64,000 nt of DNA from Umezawaea tangerina (GTDB taxonomy: Bacteria; Actinomycetota; Actinomycetes; Mycobacteriales; Pseudonocardiaceae): positions 372,001-436,000 of the forward strand of contig NZ_PVTF01000006.1 in assembly GCF_003002815.1 (NCBI RefSeq), in the 5' to 3' direction. Positions 25,370-33,343 of this stretch are shown here, one piece after another. The notes below the pieces were generated by a model, which was not told where the DNA came from, made no database searches, and saw nothing but the letters and a program-made list of their open reading frames with translations. Both the position numbers and the translations under genes were made by a program. Every line of letters starts with the position of its first letter. Position 1 is the first letter of the stretch.

Positions 25370-25418
25370 GTTCCGCTTCCCCCGCGGGTTGTAGCAGTAC
25401 GACCACGAGGAGGCGACG

Positions 25419-26162
25419 ATGTTGCTCGAAGGCAGGAACGCGATCGTGTACGGCGCGGCGGGGTCGGTCGGGAGCGCGATCTCCCGCGCGTTCGGCCGGG
25501 AGGGAGCGCGGGTGTTCCTCGCCGGGCGCACCCCGGCGACGCTGGACGCGGTGGCGGCGCGGATCCGCGAGGCGGGTGGGCGGGCCGAGACCGCGGTGGT
25601 GGACGCGCTGGACGAACGGTCCGTCGACGAGCACGCGGCCGCGGTCGGGCGCATCGACGTGTCGGTCAACGTCATCGCCGACAGCGACGTGCAGGGAACG
25701 CCGATGGTCGAGATGTCGCTGCGGGACTACCTCAGCCCCGTGGTCACGTCCGTGACCTCGAAGTTCCTCACCTCGCGCGCGGCGGCGCGGCACATGATCC
25801 CGCGGCGTTCCGGGGTGATCCTGGCGTTCGGCGGCACCGGCGACGGCGGCGCCCACCGCGTCCACCACCTGGGCGGGCTGGTGACCGGGTTCGACGCCGT
25901 CGAGTCGATGCGGCGCCAGCTCGCCGCCGAGCTGGGACCGCACGGCATCCGCGTGCTGACGCTGCAGACCGGCGGCGTCCCCGAGTCCATCCCGGCCGAC
26001 TACCGCGCGGACGTCGAGCGCGTGCTGACCGGGCAGACCCTCGCCGGTCGCACGGCCACGCTGGAGGACGTCGGCAACGTGGCCGTGTTCGCCGCCTCCG
26101 ACCTCGCGCGCACGATGACCGGTGCGGCGATCAACATGACCTGCGGCGCGGTCCTGGACTGA
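25419..26162 (+). CDS. Atypical short-chain dehydrogenase/reductase family protein
   Basis: 247 aa from ATG 25419 after GAGGAGG. Rossmann glycine motif YGAAGSVGSAISRAFGREGARVFLAGR (residues 10-36), VSVNVIADSDVQGTP in place of the usual NNAG, and C-terminal GAAINMTCGAVLD. At the catalytic position, where the family has Tyr-x3-Lys, it reads HRVHHLGGLVTGFDAVES; neither Tyr nor Lys is in place. It probably binds NAD(P) without classical SDR catalysis. It follows the ECF sigma gene. Confidence 0.85.
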   Translation: MLLEGRNAIVYGAAGSVGSAISRAFGREGARVFLAGRTPATLDAVAARIREAGGRAETAVVDALDERSVDEHAAAVGRIDVSVNVIADSDVQGTPMVEMSLRDYLSPVVTSVTSKFLTSRAAARHMIPRRSGVILAFGGTGDGGAHRVHHLGGLVTGFDAVESMRRQLAAELGPHGIRVLTLQTGGVPESIPADYRADVERVLTGQTLAGRTATLEDVGNVAVFAASDLARTMTGAAINMTCGAVLD

Positions 26163-26233
26163 CGGGGTTCACAAGCTGCGCACAGCCGGCTCCCAGGAAC
26201 CGCGCCGAACATCGGTGGGGACGAGGAGAGGAC

Positions 26234-26509
26234 ATGCCAGCGATGACCGACACCCAAGCCAGGATCGGCCGCCGGGCCGAGGGAACCCGCCGGGTCGGCA
26301 GGGCGACCGCGTGGATCGCCGCCGCCGCCACGGTGCTCGCCACCGCGTTCAGGATCGTGCTCGCCACCGGCACGTCGGACGCGCGGACCGACAGCGGGGC
26401 GAGCACGTCCACGGAGTCCGGCAGCACCGCCGACGACTCCTTGCAGGCACCGGACTCCGCTCCCCGGCAGGGGTCGGGCAGCGCGCACACCGGGTCCGGT
26501 GGGTCGTGA
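26234..26509 (+). CDS. Small single-pass protein with Ser/Thr-rich exported tail; candidate ApbE flavinylation substrate
   Basis: 91 aa from ATG 26234 after GAGGAGAGG. Basic N-terminus (RIGRRAEGTRRVGR), one membrane helix (ATAWIAAAATVLATAFRIVLATG, about residues 24-46), then a tail of about 45 residues rich in Ser, Thr, Gly and Asp that starts TSDARTDSGASTST. The SGAS there resembles the S/T-G-A-S/T attachment motif that ApbE uses to link FMN to Ser/Thr, but no FMN-binding fold surrounds it. It is first gene of the redox operon, with its stop inside the ApbE start. The substrate role is a hypothesis. Confidence 0.65.
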   Translation: MPAMTDTQARIGRRAEGTRRVGRATAWIAAAATVLATAFRIVLATGTSDARTDSGASTSTESGSTADDSLQAPDSAPRQGSGSAHTGSGGS

Positions 26510-27417
26510 CGCACGTCGTGGAGTTCCCCGTGTGGGGCACGACGGCCGTGCTCGCCGTGACCGACCGCCCCGTCGAGGCCGAACGGCTGCTGCGCGCGGT
26601 GCTGGACGACGTCGACCTGGCGTGCAGCCGGTTCCGGGCGGACTCCGAGCTGTCCCGGCTGCACACGACCACCGGCCGGGCGGTTCCGGTCGGCCCGGTG
26701 CTGGCCGAGGCGCTGGCGGTCGCGCTGCGCGCCGCCCGGCTCACCGACGGCCTGGTCGACCCGACGGTCGGCGCCGCCGTGCGCGCGATCGGGTACGACC
26801 GCGACTTCGCGTCCATAGTGGACGGTCCGCTGGTGCCGCGGGCGGTTCCGGGCTGGCACCGGGTGCTGCTCGACGCCGAACGCGGCGAGGTGGTGCTGCC
26901 ACGAGGTGTCGAGCTGGACCTGGGCGCCACCGCCAAGGCGTTGGCCGCCGACCGGGCGGCCCGCGCGATCTCGTCGATGCTCGACTGCGGCGCGCTGGTC
27001 TCGCTCGGCGGCGACGTCGCCGTGGAGGGCGAGGTGCCGCCCGGCGGGTGGAGGGTCGCGCTCGCGGACGACCACCGGACCGCCGTGGCCGCACCGCAGG
27101 CCGTCGTGGCGGTCCGGCGCGGCGGGCTCGCCACGTCCAGCACGACCCAGCGGACCTGGCAGCGCGCGGGCCGCGCCCAGCACCACATCGTCGACCCGCG
27201 CACGGGGCTGGCCGCCGAGGTCGTGTGGCGCACCGCCACCGTCGCCGCGGCCACTTGCGTGGACGCGAACACCGCCGCCACGGCCGCCATCGTGCTCGGC
27301 CACGACGCCCCGGAGTGGCTGGCCGAGCACGGCCTGCCCGCGCGGCTGGTGTCCGCCTCCGGGGAGGTGCTCGCGGTCGCGGGCTGGCCCGCCGAGCGCG
27401 AACGGCAGGTCGCGTGA
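26506..27417 (+). CDS. apbE: FAD:protein FMN transferase (ApbE family)
   Basis: 303 aa from GTG 26506, overlapping the previous stop (second GTG at 26518). ApbE signatures: DVDLACSRFRADSELSRLHTT (residues about 39-59), DLGATAKALAADRAARAI (Gly/Lys region, about 142-160), ALVSLGGDVAVEG, and HHIVDPRTGL near 227 with the metal-binding region following. No lipobox or signal peptide, so it is probably cytoplasmic or processed unusually. It transfers FMN from FAD to Thr/Ser of an acceptor. The only candidate acceptor in the operon is the small protein just upstream. Confidence 0.92.
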   Translation: MTHVVEFPVWGTTAVLAVTDRPVEAERLLRAVLDDVDLACSRFRADSELSRLHTTTGRAVPVGPVLAEALAVALRAARLTDGLVDPTVGAAVRAIGYDRDFASIVDGPLVPRAVPGWHRVLLDAERGEVVLPRGVELDLGATAKALAADRAARAISSMLDCGALVSLGGDVAVEGEVPPGGWRVALADDHRTAVAAPQAVVAVRRGGLATSSTTQRTWQRAGRAQHHIVDPRTGLAAEVVWRTATVAAATCVDANTAATAAIVLGHDAPEWLAEHGLPARLVSASGEVLAVAGWPAERERQVA

Positions 27418-27965
27418 TGGGCGAGTGGCTCTGGTACGCCAGCCGCGCGGGCGGGCTGCTGGCGTTGCTGCTGCTCACCGGCACGTTCGTGCTCGGGCTG
27501 CTCACCAGCGGCAGGCTCGCCACCGCGCGCTGGCCGCGGTTCGCGGTCGGGGCGCTGCACCGCAACCTCTCGTTGCTGACGCTGGTCTTCCTGGCCGTGC
27601 ACATCACCACGGCGATCGTCGACGGGTACGTCGCACTGGACTGGGTCGACGTGGTCGTCCCGTTCGCGTCGGACTACCAACCCTTCTGGGTCGGGCTCGG
27701 CGCGGTCGCGGTGGACGTGCTGCTCGCGGTCGTGGTGACCAGCCTGCTGCGCACCAGGGTTCCGCCGAAGGTGTGGCGCGGGCTGCACTGGGCGACCTAC
27801 GCGTGCTGGCCGGTCGCGCTCGTGCACGGCGTCGGCATGGCCGACACCGGTCTGTGGTGGGTGTGGGTGCTCGTCGGCCTGTCCACCACCGCCGTGCTGG
27901 CGGCGCTCGTGTGGCGCTCACTGAGGACACACCAGGACACGATGGCGAGGGTGGGTGCGCGATGA
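27417..27965 (+). CDS. Ferric-reductase-like transmembrane heme protein
   Basis: 182 aa, five to six membrane helices. ATG 27417 overlaps the ApbE stop by 1 nt. Two helices carry paired histidines: HRNLSLLTLVFLAVH (H-x13-H) and HWATYACWPVALVH (H-x12-H), suited to two stacked b-type hemes, as in the ferric reductase/NOX membrane domain. It lacks the soluble FAD/NAD part of full-length reductases. The NuoF-like gene that overlaps next could supply electrons instead. Predicted role: electron transfer across the membrane. Confidence 0.88.
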   Translation: MGEWLWYASRAGGLLALLLLTGTFVLGLLTSGRLATARWPRFAVGALHRNLSLLTLVFLAVHITTAIVDGYVALDWVDVVVPFASDYQPFWVGLGAVAVDVLLAVVVTSLLRTRVPPKVWRGLHWATYACWPVALVHGVGMADTGLWWVWVLVGLSTTAVLAALVWRSLRTHQDTMARVGAR

Positions 27966-29065
27966 GGATGTTGACCGACGGGCCGCGGACGTTCGCCCAG
28001 CACAACGCCGAGCGCGGGTTCGTGCCGTGGCAGCGGTTCGCCGGCCGGGCCGCGTTGATCGACGAGGTGGTCGCCTCCGGGTTGCGCGGGCGTGGCGGCG
28101 GCGGTTTCCCGACCGGGCTCAAGCTGCGGGCGGTCACCGGGCGCAGGCCGGTCGTGGTCGCGAACGGTTGCGAGGGCGAGCCGGACAGCCGCAAGGACCA
28201 CGTGCTGCTCAGCCGGTCACCGCACCTGGTGCTGGACGGGATGCTGGTGGCCTGCCACGCGATCGGCGCGGCCGAGGCCGTGCTGTGCGTGCACGCGGGC
28301 AGCCCGCTGCTCGCCGGGCTGATCCGCGCGCTGGCCGACCGCGGCCCCGACGCGAACCGGATCCGGATCGTCGAGGTGCCGCGCCGGTACGTCGCGAGCG
28401 AGGAGTCGGCGCTGGTCAACTTCCTCGGCACCGGCGACGCCCGGCCGACCACGACCCCGCCGCGCCCCACCGAACGCGGGGTCGACGGCAGGCCCACGCT
28501 GGTGGACAACGTGGAGACGTTGGCGCACCTGGCGATCGTGGCCCGCGTCAGCGCTGAGGCGTTCCGCGCCGACGAGACCACGCTCGTGACGACGGCGACC
28601 GGGGTGCACGAGGTGCCGGTGACGACGAGGCTGGCCGATCTCGTGACGGGCCCCGTGCTCGCAGGCGGCTACGGCGGGGTGTGGCTGTCGGCCGCGCGAA
28701 CGGGTGAACTGACGGTCGCGGAGGCACCGGGGGTGGCGGTGTTCCGGACTCCGCAGGGATGCGGCCTGCGCGAGACGGCGGGGATCCTGGCCTACCTCGC
28801 CGCCGAGTCCGCACGGCAGTGCGGGCCGTGCATGTTCGGTCTGCCCGCCATCGCGGGGGACTTCGCCGAGCTGGCCGCCGGGGTTCCGGGACGGGCGTTG
28901 GAGCGGCTGCGCCGGAGGCTGCCGGTGGTCACCGGGCGCGGGGCCTGCGCCCACCCGGACGGGGCGGTCCGGATGGCGTCGAGCGCGCTCGACGTGTTCA
29001 CGGCCGACGTCACGGCCCACGCGACCGGTGTGGGCTGCACGAGTACGCACAGGAGGACGGCGTGA
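27962..29065 (+). CDS. NuoF-like flavin/Fe-S NAD(P)H dehydrogenase subunit
   Basis: 367 aa, ATGA overlap with the heme gene. FMN/NADH site: GLRGRGGGGFPTGLKLRAV (about residues 40-58) and NGCEGEPDSRKDHVLLS (about 68-84). SLBB-like region in the middle. C-terminal Fe-S domain: ESARQCGPCMFGLPAI, then GRGACAHPDG. In NuoF the first motif is ESCGKCTPC; here the first cysteine is Ala, leaving C-x2-C plus the distal Cys. It probably oxidises NAD(P)H and feeds the adjacent ferredoxin or heme protein. Confidence 0.9.
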   Translation: MRMLTDGPRTFAQHNAERGFVPWQRFAGRAALIDEVVASGLRGRGGGGFPTGLKLRAVTGRRPVVVANGCEGEPDSRKDHVLLSRSPHLVLDGMLVACHAIGAAEAVLCVHAGSPLLAGLIRALADRGPDANRIRIVEVPRRYVASEESALVNFLGTGDARPTTTPPRPTERGVDGRPTLVDNVETLAHLAIVARVSAEAFRADETTLVTTATGVHEVPVTTRLADLVTGPVLAGGYGGVWLSAARTGELTVAEAPGVAVFRTPQGCGLRETAGILAYLAAESARQCGPCMFGLPAIAGDFAELAAGVPGRALERLRRRLPVVTGRGACAHPDGAVRMASSALDVFTADVTAHATGVGCTSTHRRTA

Positions 29066-29262
29066 GCGCGCTGCGGGTCGACCCGATCGCTTGCCGGGCG
29101 CACGGTCTGTGCGCGGAGCTGCTGCCGGAGGCGGTCGACCTGGACGAGTGGGGCTATCCGCTGCTCCGCGGCAGTGAGCTGCCCGCGGGACTGCTCGCGG
29201 ACGCCCGGCGGGCGGCCGCGGCGTGCCCGGCGCTGGCGTTGCGGGTCGCCGCCGGGCGATGA
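29062..29262 (+). CDS. Small ferredoxin (3Fe-4S type)
   Basis: 66 aa from GTG 29062, overlapping the NuoF-like stop. Cysteine pattern C-x5-C (CRAHGLC, residues 11-17) and a distal C-P (AAAACPALALRV), as in the [3Fe-4S] ferredoxins that serve actinomycete P450s. Here it closes the redox operon and probably carries electrons from the NuoF-like protein. An imperfect hairpin follows. Confidence 0.9.
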   Translation: MSALRVDPIACRAHGLCAELLPEAVDLDEWGYPLLRGSELPAGLLADARRAAAACPALALRVAAGR

Positions 29263-29265
29263 GCA

Positions 29266-29296
29266 CCGTGGCGGGCCCCCGAAGAGCCCGCCACGG
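29266..29296. terminator. Bidirectional terminator hairpin between the redox operon and the EF-hand gene
   Basis: CCGTGGCGGGC and its exact complement (11 bp) with a 9-nt loop fill the 40-bp gap between two convergent genes. Confidence 0.8.
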
Positions 29297-29302
29297 CGGG
29301 TC

Positions 29303-29884
29303 TCAGTGCCTGCTCAGGCTGGCGGGGAGCATCGAGTCCGCCGACGGCAGGTCGAAGTCGCCGAACACCCAGGTGCCGGGCGCGGACGGGTCGTCGCCCG
29401 CCCAGAACTCCGCCCAGAGCAGGGCGAACTCGTCCTCGGTGAGACGACCGTCGCCGTCGAGGTCCAGGCGGCCGAACACCTCGTCGGTCTCCGTGCGGCT
29501 GCCGGTCCACGCCTCGATGAGCTGGCGGTACTCCCCCGCGGTGATCTCGTTGTCCGCGTTCTCGTCGATGGCCTCGAACATCGCCCGCGCGGTGCCCGTG
29601 ACGACGTCGAGCATGGTGGGCAGGCGCTCGACGACGTACAGCACCTCCTCGATGGTCACCTTGTTGTCGCGGTCCAGGTCGGACGCCTCGAGCAGGGTGT
29701 GCCACCAGCCCATCATGATCGACGACAGCCGCGCGTGGTCGCGGGTGCCCGGAGCCGCCCTGCGCAGCTCGGTCCACCTCATCGTCAGCTCGGCGAAGTC
29801 GGACTCCGTCAGGAAGCCGTCGCCATCGGTGTCCATCGCGTCGAACACGAGCGCGATCTTGCGTCTCTGGAACTCACTGGCCAT
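29303..29884 (-). CDS. EF-hand calcium-binding protein (calerythrin/calsensin type)
   Basis: 193 aa from ATG 29884 (MASEFQRRKIALVFDAMDTDG). Four EF-hand loops: DTDGDGFLTESDF (about residues 16-28), DLDRDNKVTIEEV (about 69-81), DENADNEITAGEY (about 106-118) and DLDGDGRLTEDEF (about 140-152). Canonical acidic residues are well kept in loops 1, 2 and 4; loop 3 (ENADNE) is less regular. Cytoplasmic, no signal peptide. Actinomycetes carry several such proteins as calcium buffers or sensors. Confidence 0.93.
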   Translation of the reverse strand: MASEFQRRKIALVFDAMDTDGDGFLTESDFAELTMRWTELRRAAPGTRDHARLSSIMMGWWHTLLEASDLDRDNKVTIEEVLYVVERLPTMLDVVTGTARAMFEAIDENADNEITAGEYRQLIEAWTGSRTETDEVFGRLDLDGDGRLTEDEFALLWAEFWAGDDPSAPGTWVFGDFDLPSADSMLPASLSRH

Positions 29885-29968
29885 GGCACCCAAGGTCACC
29901 CATCGGACACCACTACGACAATTGGCCACTCGGGTTCCGCCGACTACACGACCAGGTGACGCAAGCCG

Positions 29969-31657
29969 TTACTCCGTGTGCCCGAGCGCCAGCCACGCCT
30001 CGCGCCGCGCGCGTTGCAGCACGGGGTCGGCGACGGGTGCGGCGGCCAGCAGCCGACGGGTGTAGGGGTGCAGCGCCTCGGTCAGCACGTCGCGGGCCGG
30101 GCCCAGCTCGACGACCCGGCCGCCGTGCAGCACGGCGACCCGGTCGGCCAGCCGTTCGACGACGGCGAGGTCGTGGCTGATGAACAGGCAGGCGAACCGG
30201 AGCTCGGTCTGCAGCGAGCGGAACAGGTCCAAGATCCGGGCCTGCACCGAGACGTCCAGCGCGCTGGTCGGCTCGTCGGCGATCAGCAGCTCCGGGTCCA
30301 GCGCGATCGCCCGCGCGATGCCGACCCGTTGCCGCTGCCCGCCGGACAGCTCGTGCGGGTACCGCTCGCGCAACGACGTCGACAGCTGCACGGCGTCGAG
30401 CAGCTCGTCCACCTTGGCGGTCAGCTCGGCACCGCGCAGGGAACCGTGCAGCACCAGCGGTTGCGCGATGCTGCGGGCGATCTTGGCGCGCGGGTTGAGC
30501 GAGGACGCGGGGTCCTGGAACACCATGCCGATCCGGCCGCGCGCTCGTTTCAGCTCGCGGCCGCGCAGCCTCGTCAGGTCCTTGCCCGCCAGGCTGACCA
30601 CACCGCCGCCGATGGCGGTGAGGCCGGTGATCGCGCCCGCGATGCTGCTCTTGCCGGACCCGGACTCCCCCACCAGGCCGAGGACCTCGCCGCGGGAGAC
30701 GTGCAGGCTGACGTCGTCGACGGCCCGGAAACGGCCGTAGGACACCGAAAGCCCGGCCAGCGTGAGCACCGGGTCGTCACCGGGCACGTCCGGCACGGAC
30801 CACGTCGGCTCGGTCACCGCCACGTGCTCGCCGCGCGCCACGACACCCGGCGACACCTCGGTCGCGTCGGGCAGGTCCGCGGGTGGCGGTGTGCTCAGCG
30901 AGACCACCGCCGACAGCAGGCGCTTGGTGTACTCGTGCCGCGGGGCCTCGAAAACCTCGGCGACCGGACCCTGTTCGACCACCCGGCCGTCGTGCATCAC
31001 GACGACCCGGTCGGCCAGGTCCGCCACCACGCCCATGTCGTGGGTGATGAGCAGGACCGCAGCGTCCAGCCTGCCGCGCAGGTCGCGCAGCAGCTGGAGG
31101 ATCTCGGCCTGCACGGTCACGTCGAGCGCCGTGGTCGGCTCGTCGGCGATCAGCAGCGTCGGCTCGTTCGCGACCGCCATGGCGATCACAACCCGTTGCA
31201 GCTGGCCGCCGGACATCTCGTGCGGGTACTTCCGCCGCGCCGTAGCGGGCAGGCCCACCAGTGCCAGCAGCTCGACCGTGCGCTGCTTCGCCTGCGCCGC
31301 GGTGCACTCCCGGTGCGCGCGGACGACCTCGGCGAGCTGGTCGCCGATCCGGAACACCGGGTTGAGCGCGGTCATCGGCTCCTGGAACACCATGCCGACC
31401 TCACCGCCGCGCACCGCCCGCAGCTCACCCGCGGGCAGCGTGAACAGGTCGCGCCCGGCGAGCAGGGCCCGGCCGGTGACCGACGCCGTGCCGGGCAGCA
31501 GGCCCAGCAACGACATCGCGGTCACCGTCTTGCCGGAACCCGACTCGCCGACGACGGCCACGACCTCCCCCGCGGCCACGGAGTAGCTGACCTCCGTGGC
31601 CGCGGGGATCCCGAACGCGACCGAGACGCCGTCGAGGACGAGCAGGGGCGAGGTCAC
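29969..31657 (-). CDS. Peptide ABC transporter ATPase with two fused nucleotide-binding domains (DppD-DppF)
   Basis: 562 aa from GTG 31657, which overlaps the stop of the binding protein. Domain 1 (about residues 3-255): VVGESGSGKTVTAMSLLG, MSGGQLQRVVIAMA, LLIADEPTTALDVT. Domain 2 (about 295-555): LVGESGSGKSSIAGAI, LSGGQRQRVGIARAI, LLIADEPTSALDVS. Both have complete Walker A, signature and Walker B motifs, with the peptide-importer C-terminal extension (HPYTRRLLAA). It powers the importer encoded upstream. Fused DppDF proteins are common in actinomycetes. Confidence 0.95.
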   Translation of the reverse strand: MTSPLLVLDGVSVAFGIPAATEVSYSVAAGEVVAVVGESGSGKTVTAMSLLGLLPGTASVTGRALLAGRDLFTLPAGELRAVRGGEVGMVFQEPMTALNPVFRIGDQLAEVVRAHRECTAAQAKQRTVELLALVGLPATARRKYPHEMSGGQLQRVVIAMAVANEPTLLIADEPTTALDVTVQAEILQLLRDLRGRLDAAVLLITHDMGVVADLADRVVVMHDGRVVEQGPVAEVFEAPRHEYTKRLLSAVVSLSTPPPADLPDATEVSPGVVARGEHVAVTEPTWSVPDVPGDDPVLTLAGLSVSYGRFRAVDDVSLHVSRGEVLGLVGESGSGKSSIAGAITGLTAIGGGVVSLAGKDLTRLRGRELKRARGRIGMVFQDPASSLNPRAKIARSIAQPLVLHGSLRGAELTAKVDELLDAVQLSTSLRERYPHELSGGQRQRVGIARAIALDPELLIADEPTSALDVSVQARILDLFRSLQTELRFACLFISHDLAVVERLADRVAVLHGGRVVELGPARDVLTEALHPYTRRLLAAAPVADPVLQRARREAWLALGHTE

Positions 31658-33318
31658 TTGGCGATACCGGCCTGGAGGTAGTTCGGGTAGGACGGGAAGT
31701 CGGCGATGAAGAAGTTCGCCACCTTCGAGCCGTGCAGGAACGAGTTGCGGGTGTAGATCAGCGGCACGACGGGCGAGTCGGCCAGGATCTTCTTGTCCAG
31801 CTCCACCCACTTCTTGCCCGCGGCGGCCGGGTCGACCTCGCTCTGCGCGGCCTCGATCAGCTTGTCCACCTCCGGGTTGCTGTAGCGGGACGTGTTGTAC
31901 CCGCCGTTGCCGATCTCCGACGAGGCGAACAGCGGCTGGATGTTCGCGTTGGCGCTGGGGAAGTCGGGCTGCCACGAGGCGAGCGTGAGGTCGTAGACGG
32001 CGTCCTTGGCGAGGTTCGTCTCGGCCTCGTAGGCGTCGGCGTCGAGCACGCGGATGTTCACCTTGATGTTCGCCTTCGCCAGCGACGCCTGGATGGCCTG
32101 CGCCTTCGTCGGGCCGTCGTTGCTCTTGGACACCACGAAGTCCAGGTTCTCCAGCCCGTTGGGGAAACCGCCCTCGGCGAGCAGCTGCTTGGCCTTCTCC
32201 GGGTCGCCCGCGGGCTGCGTCGGGTAGAGGTCGAACTGCTCGCGGCCCGCGATGCCCTGGGTGATCAGCGTGGTCGCCGTGTCACCCGCGAGCTGCGCGC
32301 TGCCGGCGGTGGCGATCTGGTAGGAGGTCTTGTCGACCGCGTACTGGAAGGCCTGGCGCACCTTGGGGTTCGTCAGCTTCTGGGTGTTGAGCGCCAGGTA
32401 GGCGAGCGCGCCGGTCTTCGACGTGACGAGCCGCTGCTTCGCGGAGGCGTTGCCCTGGAGCTGGGCGAGCTGCGCGGGCGAGGCGAACGAGGAGCCGAAC
32501 GCGTCCTTGTCGTCACCGCTGTCCGCGACGAGCCGCTGCGAGACGACGGAGGCGTCCTGGCCGAGCTGGAAGACGATCTGGTCCGGCAGACCACCGCGGA
32601 TCTGGTCGCTGCCCTTGTCCCAGTTGGGGTTGCGGGTCAGCGTGGCCTTCACACCGCGCTGGTACTCGGAGAGCTGGTAGGGGCCGGACGCGACCGGGTG
32701 CTCGCTGTAGTCGGCCTCGGCGCCCTTGCCCTCGGGGACCGGCGCGAACGCCGGGGTGCTGGTGATCCACGGCCAGTCGCCGTAGGGGCGGACCAGGTGG
32801 AAGATGATCGTCTTGTCGTCCGGGGTCTCGATCGAGTCGAGGCTCTTGCCCTCGAACGGACCCCGGTAGTCGGCGCCGCCGACGAGGAGCTGCTTGTGGT
32901 AGGCGAGGCCGCCGGAGAACGCGGGCGCGTAGGTGCGCTCGACGCCCCACTTGACGTCCTTGGAGCGGATCGGCGTGCCGTCGCTGAACTTCTGCCCCTC
33001 CTTGAGGGTGAAGGTCCAGGTCTTGCCGCCGTCGCTGGCCTTGCCCGTGTCGCCGAGGTCGGGGACGACCTCCACCTGCTTGCCCTCGGCGTTGAGCCAG
33101 CCGGTAAGCCTGCGGTGCACGAAGCCGAGCGAGGTGATCGGCAGGCTGCTGCTCTTGGCCGGGTCGTAGTTCAGCGTCTGACCCTCGTTGAGGATGCGCA
33201 GCGTGCCGCCCTGCTCCGCCTTGGACTGCTCGGCGCCCGTCGTCTTGGGGTCGTTCGCACCGCACGCGGCGAGCACACCGAGTGCCGCGACCACGGAGAC
33301 CAGCTTCTTCGCTTGCAT
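31654..33318 (-). CDS. Peptide ABC transporter substrate-binding lipoprotein
   Basis: 554 aa from ATG 33318, with GAGAAGG upstream. Lipoprotein signal MQAKKLVSVVAALGVLAAC (lipobox LAAC, Cys 19). Family-5 solute-binding fold: GTLRILNEGQTLNYDPAKSSS, WTFTLKEGQKFSDGTPIRSKDVKWGVERTY, NPKVRQAFQYAVDKTS. It is anchored outside the membrane and presents oligopeptides to the permeases encoded just upstream (24-nt gap). Confidence 0.95.
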   Translation of the reverse strand: MQAKKLVSVVAALGVLAACGANDPKTTGAEQSKAEQGGTLRILNEGQTLNYDPAKSSSLPITSLGFVHRRLTGWLNAEGKQVEVVPDLGDTGKASDGGKTWTFTLKEGQKFSDGTPIRSKDVKWGVERTYAPAFSGGLAYHKQLLVGGADYRGPFEGKSLDSIETPDDKTIIFHLVRPYGDWPWITSTPAFAPVPEGKGAEADYSEHPVASGPYQLSEYQRGVKATLTRNPNWDKGSDQIRGGLPDQIVFQLGQDASVVSQRLVADSGDDKDAFGSSFASPAQLAQLQGNASAKQRLVTSKTGALAYLALNTQKLTNPKVRQAFQYAVDKTSYQIATAGSAQLAGDTATTLITQGIAGREQFDLYPTQPAGDPEKAKQLLAEGGFPNGLENLDFVVSKSNDGPTKAQAIQASLAKANIKVNIRVLDADAYEAETNLAKDAVYDLTLASWQPDFPSANANIQPLFASSEIGNGGYNTSRYSNPEVDKLIEAAQSEVDPAAAGKKWVELDKKILADSPVVPLIYTRNSFLHGSKVANFFIADFPSYPNYLQAGIAK

Positions 33319-33343
33319 CGCCTTCTCTTCTCTCACAGGGACA

